Below are positions 1 to 10,590 of a DNA stretch of 64,000 nt, one piece after another. The translations under genes were made by a program, and so were the position numbers. Origin of the DNA: Tamarix chinensis (lineage: Eukaryota > Streptophyta > Magnoliopsida > Caryophyllales > Tamaricaceae); assembly GCA_030549775.1 (NCBI GenBank), contig CM060177.1:94670236-94734235 (forward strand). The letters run 5' to 3'. Below the pieces are notes generated by a model. It had not been told where the DNA came from. It made no database searches and worked only from the letters and a program-made list of their open reading frames with translations. Each line of letters begins with the position of its first letter. Position 1 is the first letter of the stretch.

Positions 1-212
1 CCATGCAAACCCTAGTTCTATGTACCACACTCCCATGCAAACCCTAATTCCCATGCAACATACCACACTTCCATGCAACCCTATTACTGCCATGCAACGT
101 ACCACATTTTCATGCAAACCCTAATTCTCATGCAACGTACCACACTTCCATGCAATCCTAATATCACCATGCAACGTACCACACTTCCATGCAACCCTAA
201 TACCATGTATGC
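1..212 (-). repeat. CATGCAAACCCTAA minisatellite (truncated by window edge)
   Basis: Imperfect tandem units of the type CATGCAA(ACCCTAA) and CATGCAACGTACCACACTTC. Several units hold AAACCCTA, the plant telo-box sequence. It occupies the same place in the LTR as the larger arrays at 7310-8160 and 30715-31505. Confidence 0.7.
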
Positions 213-393
213 CTTAATGCTACATCACATATCATCACATACAAATAAAACACATGCCATACAACAACCCAAGATCATATGTGAAATCCACATCATATCA
301 TATACGACATAATTAATAATGATAACATATAATACATGGCATAAGAAGCACATAATGCATATAAACACACAATGGCCTTAGTAACACCCTTAC

Positions 394-455
394 CTAATAG
401 GTCATCGGTCTTGGTGCACGCTCCTATTCCACCTTAGGGCTTTAACTGGGCTCAC
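394..455 (-). other. Conserved 62-nt exon-like block (A1)
   Basis: On the minus strand the block is preceded by CATAATAG, an acceptor-like AG, and followed by GTAAGGGTG, a strong donor-like sequence. The same block, exactly 62 nt long, occurs at 8419-8480, 31781-31842 and 61943-62004, with GGAGCGTGC(T/A)CC near its middle. Inference: a small exon or other RNA processing unit in an LTR-derived transcript. No coding potential is apparent. Confidence 0.45.
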
Positions 456-639
456 CTATTATGGGGGAAAATACTACAATTAGCTTCCCTCCTAAAATAC
501 TATTAGTTTCTAACTTATCCTAAGTCTTGGTTCTTAATTAACTATACCAAATACTACTAAAATATTAATAAAATACTATTGTAATTTAAAGTAAAAGGTG
601 ATATAAGGGTTTCTACCCTTCACCAAAATAAAGTTATTA

Positions 640-641
640 AA

Positions 642-692
<51 letters not shown>

Positions 693-982
693 TAACAACA
701 ACAACAAACTATTACTAATAATAGTAATGTTAATAGAAATCTTAATAATAATAATAATCAAAGCCGTAAAAATTATGAGGCGGGGTTTCGACCCTACCCC
801 TAAATAATAAAAAATCATTCAATAATATTAATAACATATATTATTTATAATAATATTAAAATAATAAAGCTAATAATATTATTATTACTATTATTAATAA
901 AAATAGTAATAATAATACTTTAAAGCATAGGTGCGAATGATAACAAAATAATAAGGTCTCTGCTCTTCCAAAATAATTAAAG

Positions 983-1047
<65 letters not shown>

Positions 1048-1200
1048 AGTGATAATAAAACATATAATAATAATACCTAAACTTCGAAAATAATAACCCT
1101 AATTTTTTTATTCCTACTCTCTACCCTTCAAAGAAGATTTAGCATTAATATTCCATCTAATAATAATAATAATAACAATAACAACAACAATAATAATAAT
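640..1200. repeat. AAT microsatellite tracts in A1
   Basis: Three runs of AAT units (about 646-704, 986-1044 and 1156-1200), with AAC variants, separated by AT-rich DNA. They lie between the GC-rich leader and the 62-nt block. The same position is occupied by AAT tracts in A2, A4 and the 59789 copy. Confidence 0.9.
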
Positions 1201-1741
1201 TGAATAACCATAAAAATTTGAATAAAAACAGAATAAATGTAAATAAATATAAAGGAAGGTCTAAGAAGGTCTAGGGTTTCACCTTGAGTCGGCAGGGATG
1301 GGTGGCACTGGCGGTGGTGCACGGCGATGGCCGGAAAACTATTCTAAGAGGGAAAAAGATGAAGAAAAGGAGGGAAAGAGAAGGGAAAAAAAGAAAATAA
1401 AGTTATGGTTCAGTGGAGGAGAATTAGAGGGAGTTTTTGGGTACTGCAGGGGGCAATAGAAGTGGCGGCAGTGGTGGCGGAAGGCGGCTTAAAGGTTATG
1501 GGGTACAGATTTTTGCGAGATGGGCAAGATATTTCGCACGGCTATGGCAGCTCGTGCAAGAAGAATCGAATGATGTGAAGGGTTTAGTTAGCTAGAGGGA
1601 ATTGCAAGGTAGAATTTGGAATGATTCGGTGGCGCTAAGGTTGGCTATCGGCGGCGCAATATGCGTCTGAAGTCGCGGTGGCGGGCAGTTCTCACTTAGG
1701 GTTTCGGGAAAGAAGAAGCTTCAAAAACATCCACAACTAGG

Positions 1742-1751
1742 CTATTTATAG
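1742..1751 (-). promoter_or_regulatory. LTR TATA box (A1)
   Basis: The minus strand reads CTATAAATAG, a good plant TATA box, 894 nt inside the sense 5' terminus. Downstream, 40-50 nt away, is CCCGAAACCCTAAGTG, similar to the sequence below the TATA box of A4. Conservation in four copies supports a real LTR promoter that transcribes the minus strand. Confidence 0.6.
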
Positions 1752-2645
1752 AGTTTAGATGGGTTATTAGGGTTTTGGGGTCGGCAAGATGGTATTGGAT
1801 GCTAGGGTTTGGGTGGCCGATGGTAGAAATTGGCCGGCAATTGTTTGGGTCGGGGTCAAAATTTCGCGAAGCAAAAGAGAGGGAACGAGCGAGAGTTGAG
1901 GATAATCGATCATGCCAAGCTAATGTGCGAGTCAAGAGGGAGAAAAAGAGTGGTGAATCAGCCGGTCAAAGTCCTCGTGGCCGGCGCCGCCATTTTTGGG
2001 GGTGGAAGTTGCAGGTGCGTCGACGGAGGAGAGGGGAGGAAGAAGGAAGGAGGGAGGGGGTGAACCGGTCAGCCGGGAAAGAAAAGAAAAGGGAGAGAAT
2101 CGGGCCGGTTAGTGCTGGTTAATTTGGTCATTAAATGAGACGCATTGTCTCAATCGGAAGCGAGTCAAAACGCGGCATTGGGATGCCGCATGAAGGAGGC
2201 AACGACGCTGGGCCATAGAGAAAGGAGAAGGAGAGGTGGGTTGGGCCGCGTCAGGCCCAACCGGCGGAGAAAAGAAGAAGAAAAAAAAAGAAAAGAAAGA
2301 AAAAGGAGGAAAGAAAAAGAAAATGGAAAAAGGGGAAAGGAGAATTTAAGGTTTTGGGTTTAAATAAATTAATTTGAATAATTTAGGTATCTAAAATAAA
2401 ACATTTATTCAAAATAATATTAAATTTTCTTTTTAGGCTAATTTAGAGTTTTTGAAAAATATTTTTCCTAAATTCCTTTTTAATTAACAAAAGCCTAGTT
2501 TTTCCTTTATAAAAATATTCATAAGTTCCTATTAATTTTCCCTAAATAAATTCCTTTTTTTCCAAATAGAAAAAATTAAATTAATTTCCTAATAAATCCT
2601 TATTTAATAATATATCTTAAAAATAAATAATTCTGGGGTATTTCA

Positions 2646-3340
2646 AATTGCCTAGTGCAACAACATTCTAGGTCTATGGTTCAATTATTCCCAGTCCGCC
2701 TTCTTTGCAAGGTAGGCAAATGATTTTCCAAGAAACAAAAGATCTTTTAATAGGTGTAGTGGCAATCCATAAAAAACTTCTGCATAATGAAATGATTTTC
2801 AAGATAATATTTTTTGGCAATACAAAAACTTGGCTCGAATAAGTTGTAATGCCTCAGACAACTAACTTAAGGAGTTAGAATCTACCAGCATAGGTTAAAA
2901 TCTTAGTTAACCAATGTTGTAACATAGTTATGATTTTATCAATGAAAGGCATGAGATTAGAAATTCTCATCTTATACGATTCTAGGGGGACTCCAAGATA
3001 TTTTAGTGGCATGCTTCCTTCCTTAAAATCTAGGTAAGTAAGAATATGGGCTTTGTTTTTCATGTTCACTCCTCCAAAGTATGCCAGGATTTTCTCAAGG
3101 CTGGCTATAAGACTTGATAATTCACTAAACAAGTGAAATTGATGCTTGATTAATTGGATATAAGGAAGATTACCTTTGTAGAATATAAGATGATTGTTGA
3201 CAAAGTCTAGGTTCACAATCTTATGATTTTTGCATTTAGGATGCCCTAAAAAATATGGTTTTTTTCCATATAGATTATTATGATTTTTGCATTTAGGATG
3301 CCCTAAAAAAGATGGGTTTTATCCATATAGATTGTAGCAT
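2646..3340 (-). pseudogene. L1-type LINE reverse transcriptase fragment
   Basis: The minus strand encodes a piece of a plant L1 ORF2. In order it shows HPKCKNHKIVNLDFVNNHLI (the stretch that contains the FADD active-site motif in working copies), then HLFSELSSLIAS, then MPLKYLGVPL and HWLTKILTYAGRF, all typical of the region after the RT palm. The two catalytic aspartates are replaced (FVNN instead of FADD), so the protein would be inactive. The frame closes at 2875 and further downstream L1-like sequence is only loosely readable to the LTR junction at 2646. The rest of the element is missing. A 57-bp direct duplication lies just upstream of the motif. Confidence 0.8.
3221..3335. repeat. 57-bp direct duplication in the LINE fragment
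   Basis: Two adjacent copies starting TTATGATTTTTGCATTTAGG at 3221 and 3278. The period of 57 equals 19 codons, so the LINE frame is kept. The copies differ at only a few sites. Confidence 0.85.
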
Positions 3341-3642
3341 GTTGCTAAAGTATTCTAGCATAATCATAATGAGTGGTTGTTTATAGTGGTTTGAACTATT
3401 TGTATGATGTTGTATTAATTCGTTGGTGTATGTTGAAGTTGAGACCGAAGTTCAATCCTAGATTTTATCATCTTTATATCAGATTTTGTATTTCATTCAT
3501 TTTCACAATTCATGTCCATAATTAATTTACTATTTAGTTTAGATATTTGAGTTGGTGAAGATCAGTATTAAAAAAAAAGTCTCTATGGGAAACAAATTTG
3601 ACATGCTATAAAAAGTCTATGCGCTTTGGCTCATTAAGTTTT

Positions 3643-3660
3643 TAGTGTTGTTGTCGGGGA
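3643..3660 (+). other. Decayed primer-binding-site-like sequence
   Basis: 18-nt match to the conserved Athila-group PBS/leader with six transitions and no transversion, as expected after deamination of methylated cytosines on both strands. Confidence 0.5.
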
Positions 3661-4254
3661 CTTCAACTAGTTGATATTTAACCCTTCATTTTTTAGCTAA
3701 ACTAAAATTTTATTTTTCCTTTATATTTTTTTTTATTTAATTTGTAATAATCTAATCTTATCTTTAGTGGTTCTCTAACATAGTGCAAGTACACTTTATC
3801 GAGGAATCAAAAGCCAACAATCATGAATTCTCTTTTGGCTTAATTAGATGCATAGTTAGATATTTGATCTTTGAAAATTGATAATTATAGCATTATTAAC
3901 ATGCAAATTGAGACTATTAGATGATATTATTATGGGGGACCACATGATATTACAGATTATCAAGTAGGTAACATGTTTTGATAGTCATATGAACAAGTTA
4001 ACTATGTTTGTAATATTGGCATACAAACTAATTCCAACTCTACTACCTAGGATGGCGAGATTATCATGAATATTCATGGTGGAATTAGTATCCCATTCCA
4101 AAATAGTATCTAATGTGGTAGCCACTCTAAGAGTTTTAATTTTAAGCTTCAGTTCAAGAGATAAATCCTAGTTCTAAGGAGGTCGTGTCTAAGTTTGTTA
4201 AAGAAACTGAGGCCAACCTTAGGAGCAAGTGTCATTGAGGAAGGATCGAGAGGC

Positions 4255-4524
4255 ATTGTTAAAGAACTTGGGGTGCAAACAAGGTAGTTATCTAACATGT
4301 TAGATGAAGAAGATCAAGGAATATTGCCTAGGAGTTTAGAGATAAATCCAAAAGAGGATGTTACAACAATTACCTTGAGCAATTGCAAGGAAATTCCAAA
4401 TTTACCATCCACAAGCTTAGAGAAGAATGATAAGGAGAAGGCATGTGAGGATCAATCCAATTTCGTAACCAAACCTCAAGAGGAGGAAGAGTCTCTAATG
4501 CATTATTTGAGAGAACCATATTGA
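4255..4524 (+). pseudogene. Gag C-terminal fragment, Athila-like
   Basis: Translation gives KNLGVQTR-stop-LSNMLDEEDQG, then ILPRSLEINPKEDVTTITLS. This follows the Athila-type gag signature in which a coiled NLE-type helix is followed by QG-LPS-x-x-E-NPKE-x-x-x-AITLRSGKE. The LRSGKE end is altered to LSNCKE. An open frame of 75 codons starts at 4297, but the match begins upstream across a stop, so 4297 is not a true start. Nucleocapsid zinc knuckles and protease are not seen. Acid and lysine-rich linker sequence follows before a stop at 4522. Confidence 0.65.
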
Positions 4525-6606
4525 GTAAGAATGTTCTCACCTCCACCTCCAAAATAAGAGAAGTTGGAGTACGATTTTGAGACCTTCCTTTTAAAGGAAG
4601 CAAAGTGTCAACAAGGTATAACTTGACCATCCTTCTTCGATTATTAGGTATAAGTTTCATACACTTAACTATACATGTGTTATGATTGTGGGTGTCGATC
4701 TAAATATATCTTAAATGAGTACATTAGTTAGGAAATTATATTACATAAAAAATTCATAGGATATAAAAAATTTTATGATCTTGATAAGTTAAGGTTTTAC
4801 TTTTACAAAAAAAATCCAAGGCCTATAAAGAGGAAAATAAAGATTGGAGTAAAAAATAAGTTTGTGTAAAGGAGTGTTATGTAGGATACATTGTATAGAT
4901 TCTTGTTTGATCCTCTTTCAAGTAATTGTCCAATGCTTAAAGCGTTGTGATGACAATGGTGTTTTAAAGTTTAAGATCGCTATCACAGATGTTATTTTTT
5001 TTTCATTTCTATTACCTTTCTTTAGCTTATTTCCATCTAATGTGGTGCGAAATTCTTTTTCTTTCTTTTTTTAGCATGCTTTTAGTTTTCCCAATTCTTA
5101 TTTTTAGTGTAATTTTCTTTCTTTAGCGTGTTTGTTATATTTCAATTTTTTTATCTTTATTTATTTAGTGTGTTTCTTTTCTTTTCTTTTCTTTTCTTTT
5201 GGTGTTCTTACTTATGATTGATTGTCCTATACTTTCTCTTTTAATTCTTAAGAAAAAAAAAGAAATTTGTGAAATGATAGGCTAATGATGAAAACATAAT
5301 AGAATTCTCTACACAGCTTGATAATACGTTAAGTGAGACCTATAGATTGGGAGCAAGTGTAACGAAAAAGATATTTAAAATATTTTTAAGTATGAATTTC
5401 CTAATCAATAGACTCTCAAACCACTTACTATTATAGCACTCTTACAACATATCCAAAATTTACTACTGAAAATTTTTATTTTTAAATGTTACAAGTGAAA
5501 GCTAAAGCGGTAAATTTTGGAATGCTACCACCACACTTAGTACCAGACCGGTTTCCTCCACCATTCTAATACTAAGTGCTAAGGCTAAAATATTACTTTA
5601 TATAAATTCAAAAATACATTAATAAATTAGAGTAGAAAAATAATTAGAGAGGTTAATTCATCTTTCAAATAAAGTCCACTAATTGTGGTTACAAAATAAA
5701 TTTAATGGAAAGGAAATATAAAAGATAAAAAAGAAATACAGAAACTTTTGATTCAAGTACCGAACAGAATCCCGAATAACCATACACTCTTAACTCGAGG
5801 AATACTTCTTGAATAGTGCTTGCAAGTTAACCTGTAAAGACCATTGCCCAATGAATAAACAGGGGCCCAAGAAATGAATCATTCAGTATTATGGTATTAA
5901 GTAACTCATTATATAAGACTAATATATAAGTGTAACACCCCCAAATTTACTACTGAAAAATTTCGTTTAAGACAAAGGTTTTAGCGGAAGCGAAAGAATT
6001 AAAACCATAAACTTGGGGGTATTACCGCCACACTTAGTACCAGACCGGTTCACTCCTACCGTTCTGATACTAAGTGCTAAGGCTAAACTAAACAATCATT
6101 AAGTAAGAGTCATCAAAACATAGGTCCATAGTTAACATAGACCATTCACGAAAACCACGAGTCAACAACCGTTAAAATATCGTTTAGGAATACAACTTAG
6201 AGTACGGCTTCAAAACAAGGAGCGTAGTACAAAATATAGCCAATAAAACAGATCCCAAGGGACCAATATCCGAATCGCCTACTCACTCAAGCCAAACCTT
6301 CCATCCCACAATTTGTAACCGATCAAACCTGCATAGGAGGTCTGCTCCCCACCATTGGTGGATCATCACAGGACCCATTCAATTAAGGTAGTATCAGTAC
6401 GGGTCCAATACTGAGTAAGGGCGCTGGTGCGCTAAGGCCAAGCATACAATCATACCACATAGCACACATAGCACGATCATATAGACAACAAGCGATAACA
6501 CACAAAATAAGGCTTGAGTACTTTCCGGTGACTTATTCTTATTTCTTATTAATAATAATACGTTCATTCCACACATATTCTTTAATAGTCCGTGTGAGTG
6601 CGGGAA

Positions 6607-6945
6607 CCCCACTATTATAGCCGGTGGAACGGTCATGAGGGCCATGCCCTGCCACTATTATAGTCGGTGGACCAGTCACGAGGGTAACATACCCTGCCAC
6701 TATTATTTGCCGGTGGACCGGTCTGGCCTCGACTCACAAGGTGTTTCACTGTAAATATTTGTATCTTTCCCAGGTCTTATCATCATTCCGATTAGTTTGT
6801 TGAGCAAGGAATCCCCCACTATTATAGCCGGTGGAACGGTCACGAGGGCCATGCCCTGCCACTATTATAGCCGGTGGACCGGTCACGAGGGTAACATACC
6901 CTGCCACTATTATTTTCCGGTGGACCGGTCTGGGTCCGGCTCAAC
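6607..6945. repeat. CCAC..GTGG hairpin array (A2)
   Basis: Six units, each containing a CCACTATTAT..GGTGG element such as CCACTATTATAGCCGGTGG, whose arms can pair. Units are about 50 nt apart and separated by ACCGGTCACGAGGGTAACAT-type spacers; the set of three is present twice, separated by about 100 nt. Comparable arrays occur at 30010, 60473, 36755 and, inverted, 21757. Confidence 0.8.
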
Positions 6946-7309
6946 ATCTTTCTCTGTAAGTAGTTAATGTCTTAACATATCTTATTCAAAAGGTTTTCAC
7001 CAAGGATATGCATAAATAATTCTCTCTATGCTTTACACATCGCAACCAATAAAATTCCGCATTCATAACTACCCTTTAATCGATAATATACATGATAATG
7101 CCAAACAACTCTAAGCAGTCATAACCAACCCTAATTGTCCACACCAACCCGTGGTTAACCTCTCTCATCCCTATTTTACCATAACCACCATACTTAGCCA
7201 TCCCAAACCTTAATTATCCTCAACAGTCACAATTAGTTACTCCATCCCTTCTTAATCACAACGCCCCAGAGTTAATCACTCCAAACCCTGATTCCATACG
7301 ATCACTAAC

Positions 7310-8165
7310 TCCTATGCAAAATCCTAACTCCACCATGCAAACCCTAATGCCACCATACCAACATTAATACCACCATGCAAACCATAACACCACCATGCAA
7401 ACCCTAATACCACCATAAGCCATTAATACCACTATGCAATCATTAATACCACCATACAAACCATAACACCACCATGCAACCCTAATACCACCATAATCCA
7501 TTAATACCACTATGCAATCATTAATACCGCCATACGAACATTAATACCACCAGAAAATCACTAATACCACCATACAAACCCTAATACCACCATACAACAT
7601 TAATACCCCCATAAAATCACAAATACCACCATACAAGATTAATACCTCCATAAGATCACTAATACCACCATACAAACCCTAATACCACCATACAACATTA
7701 ATACCTCCATAAAATCACAAATAACACTATACAACATTAATACCTCCATAAAATCACAATACCACCATATGAACCCGAATACCGCCATAAGCCATTAATA
7801 CCACTATGAAATCATTAGTACCACCATGCGAACATTTATGCCACCATACAAACCCTAATACCGCCATGCAAACCCTAATACCACCATACAAACCCTAATA
7901 CCGCCATGCAAACCCTAATACCACCATACAAACCCTAATACCAACATACAACATTAATACCTCCATAAATCACAAATACCACCATACAACATTAATACCT
8001 CCATAAAAACACAAATACCACCATACCACATTAATGCCTCCATAAAATCACAATACCACCATAAGCCATTAATACCACTATGAAATCATTAGTACCACCA
8101 TACGAACAATTATACCACCATACAAACCCTAATCCCACCATACAAACTTCAAGACTCCCATGATG
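7310..8165 (-). repeat. Telo-box minisatellite array (A2)
   Basis: Tandem, shuffled units of about 20 nt: ATACCACCATACAAACCCTA, ATACCTCCATAAAATCAC and relatives. About ten units contain AAACCCTAA. On the sense (minus) strand the array is G-rich and almost free of C. Unit order differs from A4, showing recent array turnover. Confidence 0.9.
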
Positions 8166-8418
8166 GTTCCCAACTCATATTACCATTTACCCTAACATGC
8201 ATGTCCTAGTGGGCCATAACATATTACATCATAAACATCATAAATATAAATGTCATGCTCATGTCACGGAAGCACATACAACATACCTCAATCTCCAAGC
8301 TGCGCTACACATAAGACAAGTTATACACAAATTATATAATACATGGCACAGCATGGCATACACAACATCCAACACATCCACGTCACACATAGCACAAGGC
8401 CATTAGCTTCGTCCTTAC

Positions 8419-8480
8419 CTAAGGCGACGCCGGGCTTGGAGCACGCTCCTCTAACTCCTTAGGGCTTTGGTCGGGGTTAC
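8419..8480 (-). other. Conserved 62-nt exon-like block (A2)
   Basis: Minus strand: acceptor-like CCCCTTTTATAG precedes GTAACC; the block ends CCTTAG before donor-like GTAAGGAC. Length is exactly 62 nt as in A1, A4 and the 59789 copy. Confidence 0.5.
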
Positions 8481-9345
8481 CTATAAAAGGGGAAAATGCT
8501 AAGTATTAGTTTCCCTTATAATTACTATCAATCCTCATTCTAGTTTAAGGTTAGGGTTTTTATTACTAAAAAGGGTTTTATACAAAAACTAGGGTTTTTA
8601 CCTGAGAATTAGTATACTAAATATTAGTAGTCAAAATATAGTTATTTATGATACTTATTGTTACACTTATTTTATTAAGCCCATTAGTTCCATTCTTATA
8701 ATACTAGTGTTCACTAGTCATAGTAAAATAGTGATAATAATAATAATAATAATAATAAGACTACTAATAGTGATACTTATGTTTCAAGTAATAGAACTCT
8801 GGCGTTTTTAAGATTAAGTCCAACAATGGTGTTAGGTTTGAAATAATAATATTATAAGGTCACAATATTACAAGTAAAATATTCTTAAGGGTGATAATGA
8901 TAATAGTAATAATACTAATAATAACGATAATAATAATAATACTCCTAGTAGTAATGGTTATAACAATAATACAACCAAGTAAGGTTAAGTAGTAATAATA
9001 ATAACCATAGTAAGGATAATAGAGATAATAATAATAAAAATGTTAATACTAATAATTATAAGAATAGGACCAAGGTTAAGTATAATACAAGTTAGGGTTT
9101 AAAAGGGATGTTAGTATTAGTAAGAAAATAAGACATTAATAATAGAGACCATAATAATGATAATAATGATAATAATAATAATAGTAAGAGTAATAGTAAT
9201 GAAATAAATAATCATAATAATAATAATAGTAATAATAAAAGTAATAACAATAATGATAATAATAATAATAAGTATATTAATATTGGTAGAAAATAGTAGT
9301 AGTTATATAAAAGGAATATTAGGGTTTGGATGAGTGGAGAACCAC
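8481..9345 (-). other. Putative LTR intron holding AAT microsatellites (A2)
   Basis: On the minus strand CCCTAG/GTGGTTCTCC at 9346/9345 could be a donor and TTTTATAG at 8481 an acceptor, defining an 865-nt AT-rich interval filled by AAT and GTT-type microsatellite tracts. The same pair of edges is present in A4 (31843-32847) and the 59789 copy (62005-63076). Inference only; no transcript evidence. Confidence 0.35.
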
Positions 9346-10590
9346 CTAGGGTCGGTGGTGGTCCGGCGGCGGCGCGTGGCGGCGGTGGAGGAGGAGAAGA
9401 GGGGGAAAGATGGAGGTGGCGGTTAGATGGGAGGGGAAAAGGAGGAGTTTGAGGTGGGGAAAGAAAGAGCAGGTGAAGGGGAGTGGAGTGAGGGTGGTGG
9501 CGTGGCAAGGGGAGGCGGCGCGCGGCGGCGACGGCGGCAGCCGAGGGTGGTGGAGAGAGGTGGAAGGTGAGGGAGGAAGGAGGAGAGGGAGGCAGGGGAA
9601 GTTGAAGGCAGGGAAAGGTAGAGGGAGGTCTGCTGGGCATTTTGGAGGGTGGAAGAGGCTTTGGTGGCGGCTGGGCTGGCGGTGGGAGGTGGCGCAAGGG
9701 CGGCGAAGGCTGGAAGAGGTGGTTTCGGGCAGTGGACTTTGCACGGCTAGGGCGGCACGTGCAGGGCAAGGAGGAGGGTGGTGGTGGCTTGGTTTTGTCG
9801 AGGGAGGTGCAAGGATGATAACGGGGGGAAGCGGTGGTTTCGGCAGTGGCTGGAGGCGGCAGGAATGGCGTCTGTTCTGGCGGCGGCGGAACAGAGTTTC
9901 AGCAAGGTCCAAAGGGAGGGACTTGCTGTGGCCGTTCGGGAGGGGGTATTTATAGGCCAAGGGGGAAGGAAAACGACGAAGGGAGAAGGAGGCGTGCGAG
10001 GCAGGTGTGCAGCTGGCCGGTCGGTGGCAGGCGGTGCAGGTCCTGCCATGGCAGGTTGGGTCGGGGAAGGGGAGAGGAAAAAGAGAAGGAGATGGCACGC
10101 GGAAAAGGGAGAGAGGGACTTGGTCGGGGTCGAAAGGAGAAAGAAAACGACAGGAGTGAGGCAGGGAAAGGCAGGGGAGGACGGTCGGCGTGCAGAGGTG
10201 GCCGGCGATATTCGGGGGTTGCAGGGTCGAGTTGCAGGTCGGGGAGGAAGAAGGAAGGGGAAAGGAGGAGGACCGGCGGTCCAGGGGAGGAAAAGAAAAG
10301 GAAGGGAACCGGCCGGTTCGGCGTTTATAAGGTTTTTTTTAAAACTAAACGCGGCGTTTCAACGGTATGGGGGACAGAGCGCCGCGTCGCGTTGCCCGTT
10401 TGGCAACGACTATCTTCAGCGATCGGACGTAGCGTCTTTGCGGGAGGAGAGCCTAAACGCTGTGTTTGGGTGCACGGGCGGCTGGCTCGCTGGGCCGCGG
10501 GCGAGAAGAAGGAAGGAGAGGCGGGGAGGGGGGTCTGGGCTACGCAGGCCGACCCAGTCCGGGGGGAAGAAAGAAAAAGAAAAAAAGTTA
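9346..10590 (-). other. GC-rich leader block of A2 LTR
   Basis: G-rich on plus, C-rich on the sense strand, sharply different from the AT-rich surroundings. It contains open frames of up to about 300 codons, but they are low-complexity Pro/Ser/His or Gly/Arg translations in several frames at once, so no gene is called. It ends in purine-rich GAAGAAAGAAAAAG DNA. Corresponding blocks: 1260-2340, 14050-15300, 17880-19010, 32840-34150, 40210-40980, 41750-43080, 63050-64000. Confidence 0.6.
9946..9956 (-). promoter_or_regulatory. LTR TATA box (A2)
   Basis: Minus strand CCTATAAATAC, about 1017 nt from the sense 5' terminus, matching positions in A1, A4 and the 59789 copy. A start of transcription near 9915 would be expected. 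Confidence 0.6.

Larger units (their letters stand above)
1..2645 (-). mobile_element. Partial long LTR, family A (copy A1), sense on minus strand
   Basis: Seen: the right terminus GGGGTATTTCA ends at 2645 and corresponds to GGGATATTACA in the copies ending at 10973 and 34471. The left terminus lies outside the window. In the sense (minus) direction it carries a GC-rich leader (about 2340 to 1260), a TATA box, AAT microsatellites, the 62-nt block at 394-455 and the start of a CATGCAAACCCTAA array, in the same order as copies A2, A4 and the one at 59789. No gag-pol is present. It abuts a decayed L1 reverse transcriptase at 2646, which it appears to have entered. Inference: LTR of a Ty3/gypsy-like retrotransposon; whether it is solo cannot be judged because the other flank is missing. 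Confidence 0.75.
3341..5442 (+). mobile_element. Athila-like Ty3/gypsy retrotransposon remnant
   Basis: Seen: TAGTGTTGTTGTCGGGGA at 3643-3660 resembles the Athila-group primer-binding region (TGGCGCCGTTGCCGGGGA from memory), with every difference a C-to-T or G-to-A change. About 0.65 kb downstream is a gag C-terminal fragment (4255-4524). Upstream AT-rich sequence could be the end of the 5' LTR. Past 4650 nothing of pol is readable, only T-rich DNA. The solo LTR A3 entered at 5442, and the remainder of the host sequence resumes at 15625. Inference: an old, internally deleted Athila-type element. Confidence 0.55.

Noticed and set aside
765..805. tRNA-like GGGTTTCGACCC stretch
   Set aside because: No cloverleaf can be drawn around it; there are no acceptor or anticodon stems.
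5358..5372. TGTAACGAAAAAG as an LTR start
   Set aside because: The true family start, with matching ACTCT flanks, is at 5443; 5358 lacks the following conserved CAAATTTACTACTG.
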